Shown: positions 34,472-45,981, counted from the first letter of the stretch. The stretch is DNA of 64,000 nucleotides from Proteles cristata cristata (GCA_017311185.1 JAESUZ010002888.1:1860001-1924000); one strand, 5' to 3'. The notes: generated by a model not told the origin, from the sequence alone. Made by a program: numbers and translations.

Positions 34472-36380
34472 TTGAAAGGATACACAAAAAACTGTTAAGG
34501 GTGATTATTTCTGAGGAGTGTTAATGGGAAGAAAATCAAATGTATTAATGAAGAGATAATAACTATCTTCTTGAGTAGCTACAATGTGATATTAACAATT
34601 TAAAATTTTGACATATAGTAAGTATTTAAAAAGTGTTTCTGGACTGAACAGAAGTATGTTGTTTTGAATAGAAATATGTTTTGATGTAGTAACTTATACC
34701 TATATAGCATTTCTAATAATTTTTTAGTACATACCTTAGACATTGTATGCTGTGTTCCTGTTGTCAAAACACAGCTCAGGAAACATCCTGTCACTCTCTC
34801 ACTTAATAGAATCAGAGTACCTTTGCAGAAGATTTCCACAGTACGACAAATGAGCTCCAGGATACAGCAAGATAGTTAAAAGAAAAGCAGCGCCGTTGGA
34901 AGAAAATAATGTTGGTTCAAGTTATGCCACAAAAGGATTTACTCATTGTGTAATTTTACATATATGGCCACATATGCCTCGATGCAAATAGTATTTAACT
35001 AAAAATAAGAAGAAAAAAGAAGAGGGGGAAAAAAAGGATCACTAGAATTTGCAAGAGCAAGAGTACATTATATAAAAGCCAAAAAGTCCTCAACAAATAC
35101 ATGTAACTGTAAATATTTCAAATTCAGAGGTACATGGCCACTTAGCAAATGAATCTGGCAAAAAGACTTCTGATTGCACACTGTGATGGACAAAGCTTAA
35201 AGGCACAGAGATCGATCAACTTGAGTCATAGTCACAATGCCCTTCCAAGCTGTCCAGCTTCTCTGTGGTTGAAGAAATGATGATTTCTTGATAGGAATAT
35301 GTTTGCCTCATTTTCCTCACAAAATACCTAATAACTTTTCTCAAAACAAGCCAGTTCTGTTTTCTAGATTTGAAAACACAGGGAAAAGATTTGATACCAA
35401 TATAAACTTTGTTAAGCTTACAAAGTGTTTTCAGGCATGCCTTCCCATTTGGTGATTACAACAACCTCCTGAAGAAGTTTGTTATAGACCAAAAAAGTCA
35501 GATCTGAAGGGAGTCAAATGGTACCATTTTTGCACACAGGGGAGTAGCAGAGCTCTGATATACATGTCGGTATGGTGACTTCAGAACCAGCCTTTTAAAA
35601 CTGTTATGTTAGAAATTCCATAATCATTTTAGAAAACTAGAGAATAAAAGTTCTCCAGGGAGAGGAGTATTTCCTGGGGTTTTCACTGTTACATTCTTGA
35701 AGTTCTAAACAGCTAGGCAGCTGAAGCTGTAAAGAGATTTATCTTATTCTACAAAAAGCAAATTTTCATCTTTTTTCTCTATAGACCATACGCACTTGGT
35801 AATTAGAAACTTCATATTTGAGCCAATTAACCCAATAAAAACCATTTCAGCATTAGTTTAAAGTTTAGAAACCACAGGATAGTGCGCTAATATCATTTTG
35901 CATGTTGAAAGGTTCATAGGATTGACTTTAAATAACCCAAATTAATCTTCTAGCGTGTAAAGATCTAGGAAAGCTCATTAGAGCTAGCACGTATAACAGT
36001 TACTGAAGCAACATTTTTTAATAGCTGAAGCTTATGTGATTGCAAGTCACTTTTTTTTTTATTAAAATGACCAATTAGAAGGCAGTAGTCTATTTTATCA
36101 AGCTGGAAAGAAAGGCTGGATTTTTCCTTTTTAATGAAACAGACAAGATGGTGCTTAAATTTGAGCTTAATGGCCTGCAAATCCCCACCTTCATTTTGTA
36201 GCACTAGATTTTGGCCAAGAAAGGGTAGATGCATTTGTGAAAACTGGTTTCACTCTTCATGCAACCAGAAGTCTTGGGGAGGATGAGCAATAATAGCAGC
36301 TCTCCAAAAAAGACTGAATTACACTGCATTTTGTCTTTAATTCTTACATTTCTGGTGAGAAATTCAAATTTGTATTTCAG
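34472..36380. other. Unique sequence, possible conserved block
   Basis: About 1.9 kb almost free of repeats apart from a weak MIR-like piece near 35410-35500. The segment 35960-36260 has an 89-codon minus-strand open frame and relatively low-decay wording, but no start context, splice pairing or protein motif that I recognise. A conserved non-coding element is as likely as anything. Confidence 0.35.
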
Positions 36381-36431
36381 AATACAGAAAGTTTGCTGGA
36401 GAGTGACGTCTGTGAAAGCAAAAGAGAAGAG
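36381..36431 (+). other. Candidate 51-nt cassette exon
   Basis: TTTGTATTTCAG ends at 36380 and GTAGGATCAG begins at 36432, so the 51 nt between them are bounded by an acceptor and a donor. The exon has a length divisible by three (17 codons). In the frame starting at its first base it reads an acidic stretch beginning NTESLLESDVCE, without a stop. A CRE-like TGACGTCT lies inside (from 36403). The host gene would have to lie largely outside the window. The pyrimidine tract is only moderate, and chance pairing is quite possible. Confidence 0.25.
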
Positions 36432-36792
36432 GTAGGATCAGGCTGGCGGAGGCTGGGGGGGTGGGGAGTGGGGACTGCGGAGCAGCAAGGCAGATCTAAC
36501 AAAATGTCTGCCTGCCCCTGGGGGAGCACAGGAGCGAAGAGCATCTGCTAACGGAATCCCATCCAGGTACAAATGGCTAGGCCCTTTTCTATCATTGACT
36601 GCCTCACCTGAAGAATGGTATGCCCTTGACTCAAAAACTAAGGTGGAACCAAAGGGTTAACAATAGGAGGCTATCAGCTAGCCAACCTCCTTTCTATTTT
36701 CCTTTTTTCCCCCTCCTTTGTCAAAAATATTTTCTTCCAGATATTTTCTGTCAAGATACCTATGAACACTTCTAAGTTTTAGAATAATGGAT
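36432..36792. other. Locally GC-rich unique DNA
   Basis: 36430-36560 is richer in G (GGCGGAGGCTGGGGGGGTGGGGAGTGGGGACTGCGGAG) than the AT-rich surroundings, with several CpGs. No gene recognised; a small regulatory element is possible. Confidence 0.35.
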
Positions 36793-36794
36793 GA

Positions 36795-36995
36795 TTTTTT
36801 TAGAGCGAGTGAGAGAGCACTAATGGAGGAGAGTGTCATGGGGAGAAAGAGAGAGAGACAGAAGACAGAGAATCTTATGCAGGCTCTATGCTCAGTGCAG
36901 GCCCCAATGTGGGGCTCAATCCCATGACCCAAGGATTATGACCTGAGCTAAAATCAAGAGTCAGACACTCAACTGACCAAGCCACCCAGGCATCC
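36795..36995 (-). mobile_element. Diverged feliform SINE
   Basis: Minus-strand SINE with a T run at 36795 and GACCAAGCCACCCAGGCATCC at the right end. The middle is diverged (ATGCAGGCTCTATGCTCAGTGCAGGCCC). TSD imperfect (TTAGAATGAT versus TTAGAATAAT). Older than most copies here. Confidence 0.88.
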
Positions 36996-36996
36996 T

Positions 36997-38588
36997 TAGA
37001 ATGATAGCTCTTGACCAACTTAGCATTCATTTGACAGTTTTTGTAGGTTGGAAACTGGAAACGTTGACCAACTTTCTTTCTTGAAGGGGTATCTGTGTGG
37101 CACATCTCCATGTTTGCCACACATGGTTTACATCTATATTGGTTACACAGAGGGATATTGGACATGTTATGCTTGACGTTGGTTATATGTTGCCTATATG
37201 AAATGTACAAGGACAAAAATCTCCATGAATTGAATTGAAGAAGAACAGTGTTTATTCAGTTCATCATGAGAACTCACTTAAATTTTTTATCATCATAAAA
37301 GATTATAAGCATACTGTAAAATGTATCTTACAATAAATATGACAAACTACTTAAAAATGAAAACATCACAGAGAAAAAGAATTAGAATGTATATATTTAG
37401 TACTGTCTAAATATGCTCGAAAAGCTATAGACAAAGTTAGAATGAAGCCCATCTAAAAAAATCACACAGTTAAAAGACTTGTGGGACAGGAGACCTGACC
37501 CATCTGAAAGCCCAACTGCAATGGGTGGCATTTAACAATTTCACACACTGTGTGGATGACACAGGAAAGGATAAAGCAACTTCCTCAAACTATCCTCTGG
37601 CACAGATATTATTCTGGTATTGGTCACTGGCAATCGCAAAGGACTCTATAGAAGTCATTACTCAGGTGCTTCAGTATAGTTTGTTTATACAACACAAATT
37701 ATTAAATGTATAAAATAACAATCATTCTACTCGGTGGCTATCTAACGAACTAAGTTGAAAAGACATTTTAGTAAATGATATTTCAAAATGAGAACTCATC
37801 ATGTTCCTACCAGAAAGCTTAAAAAAAAAAAAAAGTCTCTACATCTAAGCTTTAATCAAGAAAGAATTAGAAAAGGCAGCAAAAAAGTAAATGACTATCA
37901 TGAAAATTCAGGGGCAAGAGAAACATTTGGGATTAGGTTATATAGAAATATCAAAGGAGAGTTAAGGATGTGGCTTCTAGCACAGACCCCTGGAATCCAG
38001 CCAGGGACAGAGTGTAAGTGTGGTCAAACTTGGAAATCATCATCCACGTTTCCTTTCTTTGTCCTTCATTGCGATCCCTTCTTCTGACTATCACACCACC
38101 CCAGACAATTAGTGTCTGCATGTACACAATGTAACACCCTATTTACTCAAATTGGAACCGTCGCCTCTCCCTTAACAAAATCCTCTCCCATTGCTTCCAT
38201 CACTTGACACACTACCTGCATACCAGGGTACTAACACAAAGGAACAGCTAGCTGTTTGATAGCAGAAGAGCCTGTTAAAAGGTCTCCTTCAGTTATAAAT
38301 ACCTAGACTAAGGACATTATACGACAGTGGCAGGCAATATTCTGGGGCTAAGAGTACACTTTCTAGGCAAGTCTATGATAGAGTAGTATCTGAAACATCT
38401 TTTCACAACTGGGCCTGACACTGGGGCACTCGTGCTACTTGTATCTCAATAAAGTGCAAAATGATTACACATCCTTTCCACACTTATAGTTCTAATATAA
38501 TCACATTCAAATATATTAGATGGAACAAGAGTTTGAAACAAAAGGATTCATTGAAAGGAGATTAGCAATGCATTTGAAAAAAATTTTT
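36997..38588. other. Unique-looking DNA
   Basis: About 1.6 kb with no recognised repeat. Small frames (37525-37713, 37788-38087) lack coding support; the latter starts beside an A-run. Confidence 0.4.
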
Positions 38589-38590
38589 CT

Positions 38591-38704
38591 TGGAGTTCGT
38601 GGCTGGCTCAGCCAGTAGAGCATGCGACTCTTGATCTCAGGGTTGTGAGTTCAAGCATCACATTGGGTGTGAAGCCAACACACACACACACACACACACA
38701 CACA
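38591..38704 (+). mobile_element. Older Carnivora SINE (SINEC_b-like) ending in a CA repeat
   Basis: The head GTGGCTGGCTCAGCCAGTAGAGCATGCGACTCTTGATCTCAGGGTTGTGAGTTCAAG differs from the other SINEs. It matches the short pan-carnivore SINEC type (TAGAGCATGCGACTCTTGATCTC). It stops after CATTGGGTGTGAAGCC and runs straight into a (CA)n array at 38678-38704. Confidence 0.85.
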
Positions 38705-38719
38705 TGCACAAAAGGAAAA

Positions 38720-39120
38720 GAAAAGAAAAAAATTTCTTGCTTCATTACTTCATTATTGTACCTAGGGTTAGGCACACTGGAATGAACTTAATTTAAGTAG
38801 ATGTATGTCCATGATGCTTTGAAGAGAAAAGGATACCAATGCACTGCACCTCTACACAAAAATACCATCTTTACAATCTTCAAGTGTAATAGACTAAAAT
38901 CCAATTATCGAGCATTATCAAGAAATGTAAGTATGTATATACATTTGTGTGCATATATTTATATATATGAAAATATATGAAAGGTCTAAAGTTAAAAGAA
39001 AAATAATGTAATCACTGTGCAGTCACTATAAGATACTTAAAAAGATCCAGTTGTTTTACTGAATCTTCAGTTCTCATCCAGATATTTAGTTTATGTAGCT
39101 CTACCCACAATCTGACAATT
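38720..39120. other. Unique-looking AT-rich DNA
   Basis: No recognised gene. A short ATATAT/ATGTATAT-rich patch occurs at 38930-38985. Confidence 0.4.
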
Positions 39121-39262
39121 TTAAAAAATAACAATTTTATTTATAATTGTTATGAAGTTTTACTTTTAATTCCAGTTAGCTAACATACAGTGTAATATTA
39201 GTTTTATGTGTACAATATAGTGATTCAAAAATTCCATGTATCACCCAGTGCTCATCGTGAGA

Positions 39263-39506
39263 AGTTTACTTTTATTTTAGATTTATTTTGACAGAGAGAG
39301 TGTTCATACGGGCATGTGCACCCATGGGGAAGGGGAAGGGGCAGAGAGAGAGGGAGAGAGAAAAGATCCCTAGCAAGCTCCCTGCTGTCAATGCAAAGCC
39401 CAACACAGGGCTGGAACTCACCAATTAAACTGAAATCATGACCTGAGCTGAAACCAAGATTTGGATGTTTAACCAACTCAGCCACCAAGGGGCCCCTAGT
39501 GTACTT
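39263..39506 (-). mobile_element. Feliform SINE in an L1 3' UTR
   Basis: Minus-strand SINE body 39272-39497. TSD AGTTTACTT (39263-39271) versus AGTGTACTT (39498-39506), one mismatch. Removing it restores the L1 3' UTR wording AGAAGTGTACTTCTGAATTCCC. Confidence 0.92.
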
Positions 39507-39577
39507 CTGAATTCCCATCCTTTATTTCCCCCATATTCTGGTACCCATCAGTTTGTTCTCAATACTTAAGAATCTAC

Positions 39578-39586
<9 letters not shown>

Positions 39587-39613
<27 letters not shown>
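39587..39613 (+). repeat. (TC)n microsatellite
   Basis: About 13 TC units within the L1 3' UTR. Confidence 0.93.
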
Positions 39614-39622
<9 letters not shown>

Positions 39623-39784
39623 CCCCTTTCCTCATTTGTCATATTTCTTAAATTCCACAGATGAGTGACTATTTATAATTTTTAAAGGACAATCAGGTAA
39701 TAAAGGTAAATAAGTTAAACACACAAGTGTTCAAAGTGGGAGTCAAAATTATAATCAACTTAAATCTTTATAGAATTTCCTTCC

Positions 39785-39985
39785 TCTTTAGAGTGGCAGA
39801 GCATCATAGTAAGACTAACACAGCTCTGATTACAGCTCCACTACTTTCTACCTTGGTGACTCAGGGAAGTTGTGAGATAGAAATATGAATGCTCCTAATG
39901 CATAAAGTTACTGTGAGAATTAGATAGGCAAATACATGTAAAGCACTTAGAACAATGGATCATTATTTATTCAGGAAAATAAACT
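39785..39985 (+). repeat. MIR SINE, near full length
   Basis: AGAGTGGCAGAGCATCATAG, CAGCTCCACTACTTTCTACCTTGGTGACTCAGGGAAGTTG, GTTACTGTGAGAATTAGATAGGCAAATACATGTAAAGCACTTAGAACAATGG and ATTATTTATTC are all MIR landmarks in order. Confidence 0.88.
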
Positions 39986-41015
39986 GAACAATCCAGACAT
40001 AAGAAGAGGCCTATTTGTTGATACATAGTAGTCTTTCAAAAATAGGATTAATTATCCATAATTAATAGAGACTAGAAATTTTATAATGTATTTGTTCAAA
40101 ACTTCTCTGGTATCAATTTTCTAAAAGTACCTAGGAAATATGATTTGGTGGGAAGAGCACCTATCCTCTTTCAAGTCGCATTTGTACACTTTAATACACA
40201 TGGAGGAGATTAGCTTGTAATGCAGAAGGAGGCAGTAGCTTGGTTGGACCAAGGTTCCCTAGGGAGGAAAGGAAAAAGGAAATTAAGGAAATTATTATAT
40301 CTATTGCCCTTTAGGCTCCCTTAGACCAGTTTGAATCACATTGATTAGAGAAGTAAAGGCTAGAAGCTGATGAAACTATTTTTCATAAAATACTTGATGA
40401 GATTCTGTTTGAAGGATGAATGCCAGAAATTGACTTATTTTAAGATAGACTTTGGGAGAAATTCCAAGCACATTCTCTATAGAAACTAATACTGTGCTAT
40501 TACTCTAAGAATCATGAGATGATGCTCTTGGCAAGGACTGTGATATTTTCACCATGAGTGCCATCAGCTGTATCAGCAGAGTGGCTTCACTGAGCGACTT
40601 TATACACAGTGGATGTCAAAAACGGTAGATGCTATATGATGAACTGCAGGTGCTTCATTGGCATTAAGACTGGTTTACAGGCATTAGGAGACATGCTTTG
40701 GGGGTTCTCAGAAATAGCTGAGATGTACTTTGAGACACTGCTTGAACATGAAAGCTATTGTCAAGAATCATCAGAATTGGGGTATTAAAAAAAATAAATG
40801 TGATTTCACTTGTGCCCCAAAGTTAGTATTTCCTGGAGAACTTCAGAATTACATATGGTTATGCAGAATTGATCCAGGCATATTGTTTAGAGAGCATAAC
40901 TATATATTGTCAGTCAATTCATAAATCAATAGCTTTAGTGGTTTAGAATATAAGGAGTATAATTGGTACCTAAGGAAAACTTACTAATAAAATTAATGCA
41001 ATTAATTAAAAATTT
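39986..41015. other. Unique-looking DNA
   Basis: About 1 kb without recognised repeats. The 64-codon frame 40730-40924 has no supporting features. Confidence 0.4.
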
Positions 41016-41213
41016 TAACTAATGTAACTTTTTTTTTGAGAAAGAGAAAGACAGAGTGTGAGTGGGGGAGAGGTAGAGAAAGAGAGAGAGGGAGACAGAT
41101 GAAACAGGCTTCAGGTTCTGATGTGGGGTTTGAACTTACAAATGGCAATATCATGACCTAGGCTGAAATTGGACACTTAACCAACTGAGCTACCCATGTC
41201 CCCCTAACTAATG
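41016..41213 (-). mobile_element. Feliform SINE, internally deleted, with TSD
   Basis: Minus-strand SINE body 41025-41204 with TSD TAACTAATG at 41016-41024 and 41205-41213. The central GCTCTGAGCTGTCAGCACAGAGCC block is missing (CTTCAGGTTCTGATGTGGGGTTTG), shortening it. Confidence 0.93.
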
Positions 41214-41534
41214 GAATTTTTTGAATATAGGATTACAAATATGAAGCAGGAAAAAAAATAACATTTTCTTCAATTCAATTAATAACAAATACTATAAGGC
41301 TAAGACAGAAATTACAGTTACTAAATGAGGCAGATAATTGCCATTTATAACCTTCCTAATCATTCACTTAGGTATGAGAGTCAAGAATCAATATACTTGA
41401 AAAACATAATAAAATTGATTGTACCTTTAAGGGAAATTGCATTATAGTATAACCTTACCTCATGTCCTAAAATAAAATTACATCACAAGAAAATCTCCCA
41501 CATCCCATCAAAACCTCAGAATTTCTTTTTTCAT

Positions 41535-42146
41535 TCATTAAAAATGACAGGGATTAGACATGCCCTCCCACCTAAAAGACTAGACAGAATATATGAACGA
41601 ACAGGCAGCACTGAGAGAGAAGAAAGACACAAAGTGAAACCTGTAAATTCCCCAGTTTACTACCAGGAGAGAGGTTTCAAGTTGCAGTACAGGGAGGGGA
41701 ACCCAAACAGAGCTCAGGGGGTTTTTTTTGAGTTGAGAAGACAAAGTTCAGAGTTCAGGAAGGCAGTAGCTAGAACTGTTAAGGCAGAGAACTGAAGAGA
41801 GAGTGGCCCAGAGAGAGAGAGTGGCACATATATTCAAGAAGGCAGAAGAAAATATGACCATAACAAGAAACATGGAAGACAGGTCAAAGATTCAGATCAA
41901 ATTTATGGAAATGAAAAAAAAATGCATGAAAAAATACACTGGATGAAACTAACAGTAGATTAAACACCGCATAAGAAAATATTAGTGATTAGGAATACAT
42001 TGCAGTAGAAACTATCCAAAATGAAGCACAAAAAGAAATAAGACTAAGAAAAAAAAAGAACTGTGACATGAGCTATGGAATGAGAAAAAAAATGAACCTG
42101 ACTCATGGAAGCTGGGAAGGGGAAGGGAGCAGAATGAAATTGAAGA
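41535..42146 (+). mobile_element. Old L1/HAL1-like 5' part, flank of an inserted L1
   Basis: The text resembles L1 or HAL1 5' UTR and ORF1 (GACAGGGATTAGACATGCCCTCCCACC, then ATGGAAGACAGGTCAAAGATTCAGATCAAATTTATGG). It ends AGAATGAAATTGAAGA and resumes at 46320 with ATTGAAGAAATAATAGCTGATATCTTCCC, so a later L1 interrupted it. The 83-codon frame 41544-41795 falls inside this relic. Confidence 0.6.
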
Positions 42147-42501
42147 TTTTGTTTATTTGTGTTCTTTCCTTTTTGATAGATTTGTCTAGTAGTTTGTCAA
42201 TTTTGTTAATTCTTTCAGAGAACCAGCTCCTATTTTCATTGATCTGTTCTACTGTTTTTCTGATTTCAGTGCCATTGATTTCTGCTATAATCTTTATTTC
42301 CTTTCTTCTGTTGGTTTGGGGCTTCATTTGCTGGTTTTGTTTTTCCTCCAGCTCCTTTAGGTATAAGGTTAGAAGATATATTTGAGACATTTCTTCCTTC
42401 TTTAGGAAGGCCTGGATTGCTATATACTTTCCTCTTATGACTGCTTTTGCCTCATTCCAAAAGTTTAGGACTATTGTGTTTTCATTTTCATTGACTTCCA
42501 T
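42103..42501 (-). pseudogene. Inverted L1 ORF2 fragment (pre-RT region)
   Basis: A 132-codon minus-strand frame that is genuine L1 ORF2 sequence in the inverted arm. It runs from NENTIVLNFWNEAKAVIRGK through EINGTEIRKTVEQINENRSW to a KKERTQINKI end. In L1 this segment links the endonuclease to the reverse transcriptase. It carries a premature end and has no functional start. The last dozen residues come from flanking DNA. The overlapping plus-strand frame 42068-42385 is a shadow. Confidence 0.85.
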
Positions 42502-42909
42502 GTACTTTTTAATTTTCTCTTTAATTTCTTGGTTAACTCATCTATTCTTTAGTATAATATTCTTTCATTTCCAAGTACTTGTGGTCTTTCCAAATGTTTT
42601 CTTGTGTTTGATCTCAAGTTTCATAGTGTTGTTGTCAGAAAATATGCATGGTATGATCTAGATGTTTTAGTGCTTGCTGAGGGTTAATCTGTGAACTAGT
42701 ACATGATCTATTCTGGAGAATGTTCCACATGCACTTAAAAATAATGTGTATTTTAATGCTTTAGGATGAAATGTACTGAATATATCTGTTAAGTCCATCT
42801 CACCCAGGTGTCATTCAAAGCCGTTCTTTCCTTGTTGACTTTATGCTTAGATGAATTGTCCATTGCCTAGCCAGATTTATCAAAAAGAAAAAGGAAAGGA
42901 CCCAAATTT

Positions 42910-43128
42910 AAAAAATCATGAATTGGGGCGCCTGGGTGGCTTAGTCGGTTAAGCGTCTGACTTTCGCTTAGGTCATGATCTCGCAGTTCGTGGGTTCGAG
43001 CCCCGCGTCGGGCTCTGTGCTGACTGCCAGCTCAGAGCCTGGAGCCTGTTTCAGTCTGTGACTCCCTCTCTCTCTGACCCTCCCCTGCTCACGCTCTCTC
43101 TCTCTCCTAGAAATAAATAAAAAAAATT

Positions 43129-43159
<31 letters not shown>

Positions 43160-43190
43160 AAAATTTAAAAAAAAATAAAAAATCATGAAT
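42910..43190 (+). mobile_element. Young SINE, TGACTGCCAGCTC subfamily, 14-bp TSD
   Basis: Plus-strand SINE body 42924-43176, the least eroded copy by eye (GGGGCGCCTGGGTGGCTTAGTCGG, intact B box GGTTCGAGCCCCGCGTCGGG). Perfect TSD AAAAAATCATGAAT at 42910-42923 and 43177-43190. The tail expanded into (AAAT)n at 43131-43163. Nearly identical in wording to the copy at 60406. Inserted in the twin-primed L1. Confidence 0.97.
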
Positions 43191-43733
43191 GAAAGAGGAA
43201 AGATCACAACGAACATCACAGAAATACAAAAAACAGTAAGAGAATACTATGAGCAATTATATGCCAACAAAGTGGGCAATCAGAAAGAAATGAATAAATT
43301 CCTACAAACATATAAACTACCAAAACTGAAACAGGAAGAAATAGAATATTTGAATGGACCCATAACCAGTAAAGAAATTGAATCAGTAATTAAAATAATC
43401 TCCCAACAAACAAGAGTCCAGGGCCAGATGTCTTCCCAAGAGAATTCTACCAAACATTTAAAGAAGAGTCAACACCAAAAAGAGGAGGAGGAAGAAGAAG
43501 AGAAGTCATCAATAGCTATTATTTTGAAGCTGTTCAAAAAAATAGAAATGGAAGGAAAACCTCTCAACTCTTTCTATGAGGCCAGCATTACCTTGATTCT
43601 AAAACCAGACAAAGGCCATACTGAAAAGAAGAACTACAGGCCAATTTCCCTGATGAAAAAGGATGCAAAAATTATCATAAAGATCCTAGCAAACCGGATC
43701 CAGCAATACCTTAAAAAAAACTATTCAAAATGA
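43185..43733 (+). pseudogene. L1 ORF2 reverse transcriptase N-terminal remnant
   Basis: A 182-codon frame of L1 ORF2. It reads [20 protein letters not shown], the SNEIE-like [13 protein letters not shown], then [28 protein letters not shown] (RT fingers). The usual PGPDGFTGEF region is altered: a run of glutamates (about residues 98-104) comes from an expanded GAA/GAG stretch near 43482-43503. It ends prematurely at 43733, and the next stretch continues only after frameshifts. Part of the twin-primed L1. Confidence 0.88.
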
Positions 43734-44027
43734 TTAAGTGGGATTTACTCTTGGGCTGCAGGGATGATTAATATCCACAAATCAATCAACATGATATATC
43801 ATATTAATAAGATAAAGGATAAGAACCACATTATCTCTTAATAGATGCAGAAAAAGCATCTTTCTTGACAAAAACCTTCAAAAAGGTAGGGAGAGAAGGA
43901 AAATACCTCAAGATCATATGAAAGGCCCACAGTTAATATCTTCTTCCATGGGGAAAAACTGAGAACTTTACCCCTAAGGTCAGAAACATGACAGGGATGT
44001 CCACTCTCACCACTGTTACTCAACCTA

Positions 44028-44454
44028 GTGTTGGAAGTTCAAGCCTCAGCAATCAAACATAAAGAAAGAAAAGGCATCCAAACTGGCAAGGAAGAGGTCA
44101 AACTTTCACTATTCATAGACAACATGATCCTCTACATGGAAAACCCAAAAGACTCTGCTAATAAAACTGCTAGAACTGATTCATCAATTCAACAAAGTCA
44201 TAGGATATAAAATCAATGTACAGAAGTTGGTTGCATTTCCATACACCAATAAGGAAGTGGCAGAAAGAGAAAATAAGGAATTGTTCCCATTTACAATTGC
44301 ACCCAAAACCATAAAATACCTAGGAATAAACCTAACCAAAGAAATGAAAAATCTATACACTGAAAACTATAGAAAGTTTATGAAAGAAATTAAAGAAGAC
44401 AAGGAAATGGAAAAACATTCCATGCTCATGGACTGGAAGAGCAAACATTGTTAA
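44028..44454 (+). pseudogene. L1 ORF2 RT catalytic region, broken
   Basis: Two short frames (44028-44210, 44227-44454) hold the RT palm and thumb: [24 protein letters not shown], then [20 protein letters not shown]. The catalytic FADD motif reads FIDN at 44112-44123, so the second catalytic aspartate is lost in addition to frame breaks. Same element as 42139-46327. Confidence 0.85.
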
Positions 44455-44898
44455 AATGTTCATACTACTGAAAACCATCTACACATTTAGTGCATTCCCT
44501 ATCAAAAAAACACCAGCATTCTTCACAGAGCTACAACAAATAATTCTAAAATTTGTGTGGAACCAGAAAAGATCATAAATAGCCAAAGTAATGTTGAAAA
44601 AGAAGACCAAAGCTGAAGGCATCGCAATTCTGGACTTCAAGCTGTATTATAAAGTTGTAATCATCAAGACAATATGATGCTGGCACAAAAACAGACACAT
44701 AGATCAATGGAACAGAATAGAAAACCTAGATAATGGACTCACCAGTGTATGGCCAACTAATCTTTGACAAAGTAGGAGAGAATATCCAGTAGAAAAAAAG
44801 ACTGTCTCCTCAGTAAATGGTGTTGGAAAACTGGACAATGAAACACAAAGAATGAACCTGAACCACTTTCTTACACCACACACGAAAATAAACTCAAA

Positions 44899-45474
44899 AT
44901 GGATGAAGAACTACATGTGAGACAGGTCACCATCAAAATCCTAGAGGAGAAAGCAGGCAACAATCTGTTTGACATTGATCGCAGCAACTTCTTACTAGAC
45001 ATGTCTCCAGAGGCAAGGGAAACAAAAGCAAAAATAAACTATTGGGACCTCATGAAGATAAAAAGCTTCTGCACAGTGAAGGAAACAGTCAACAAAACTA
45101 AAAGGCAACCAACAGAATGGGAGAAGATATTGTAAGTGACATATCAGATGAAAAGTTAGTATCCAAAATCTGTAAAGAAATTATCAAACTCAACAGCCAA
45201 AAAACATAATAATAATCCAGTGAGGAAATGGGCAAAAGACATGAGTAGACACTTTTCCAAAGACATCTAGATGGCTAACAGATATGTAAAAAGATGCTCA
45301 ACATCACCCATCATCAGGAAAATACAAATCAAAACCACAATGAGATACCATTTCACACCTATCAGAATGGCTAAAATTAACCACTTAGAAAACAGTAGAT
45401 GCTGGAGAGAATGTGGAGAAAGGGAAACACTTTTGCACTGTTGGTGGGAATGCAAACTGGTGCAGGCACTCTGA
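44899..45474 (+). pseudogene. L1 ORF2 C-terminal remnants
   Basis: Frames 44899-45135 (DRSNFLLDMSPEARETKAKINYWDL) and 45271-45474 are successive ORF2 C-terminal pieces separated by stops. The second keeps the cysteine-rich motif ([18 protein letters not shown]). The minus-strand frame 45267-45497 is a shadow. Confidence 0.85.
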
Positions 45475-45685
45475 AGAACAATATGGAGGTTCCTCAAAAA
45501 AATTAAAAATAGAATGACCCTTTAACCCAGAAATTGCACTGCTAGGTATTTATCCAAAGGATACAAAAATGCTGATTCAAAGGGGTACATGCACACCAAT
45601 GTCTATAGTAGCACTATCGACAATAACCAAAGTATAGGAAGAGCTTAAATGTCCATCAGCTGGTGAATGGATAGAGAAGATGTGG

Positions 45686-45731
45686 CACACACACACACAC
45701 ACTCACACACACACACACACACACACACACA
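45686..45731 (+). repeat. (CA)n microsatellite
   Basis: About 23 CA units with one CTC interruption, inside L1 ORF2 near its 3' end. Confidence 0.95.
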
Positions 45732-45750
45732 GCAATATAACTCGGTGCTC

Positions 45751-45981
45751 AAAAAGAATATCCTGGGGTGCCTGGGTGGCTCGGTCGGTTAAGTGTCCGA
45801 CTTCAGCTCAGGTCATGATCTCATGGTTTGTGAGTTCGAGCCCCACGTCAGGCTCTGGCTGACAGCTTAGAGCCTGGAGCCTGCTTCAGATTCTGTGTCT
45901 CTCTCTTTCTCTGCCCCTCCCCCACTCGTGCTCTGTCTTTCTCTCTCAAAAATAAACATTAAAACATAAAAAAAAAAGAAT
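45751..45981 (+). mobile_element. Feliform SINE in the twin-primed L1
   Basis: Plus-strand full-length SINE body about 45765-45972, standard TGACAGCTTAGAGCC subtype. TSD AAAAAGAAT at 45751-45759 and 45973-45981. Removing it rejoins L1 wording AAAGAATGAAATCCTGC. Confidence 0.94.

Larger units (their letters stand above)
39125..39668 (-). mobile_element. L1 3' UTR, minus strand, split by a SINE
   Basis: AATTCCAGTTAGCTAACATACAGTGTAATATTAG, GTGTACAATATAGTGATTCAAAAATTCCATGTATCACCCAGTGCTCATCG, then after the SINE CTTCTGAATTCCCATCC, CCCATCAGTTTGTTCTCAATACTTAAG and TTCTTAAATTCCACAGATGAGTGA. This is the reverse of a carnivore L1 3' UTR. It includes an expanded (TC)n at 39587-39613. Confidence 0.92.

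Noticed and set aside
35965..36234. 89-codon minus-strand frame in unique DNA
   Set aside because: Open frame alone, weak composition signal, no start context or splice partner found. Kept only as part of a possible conserved block.
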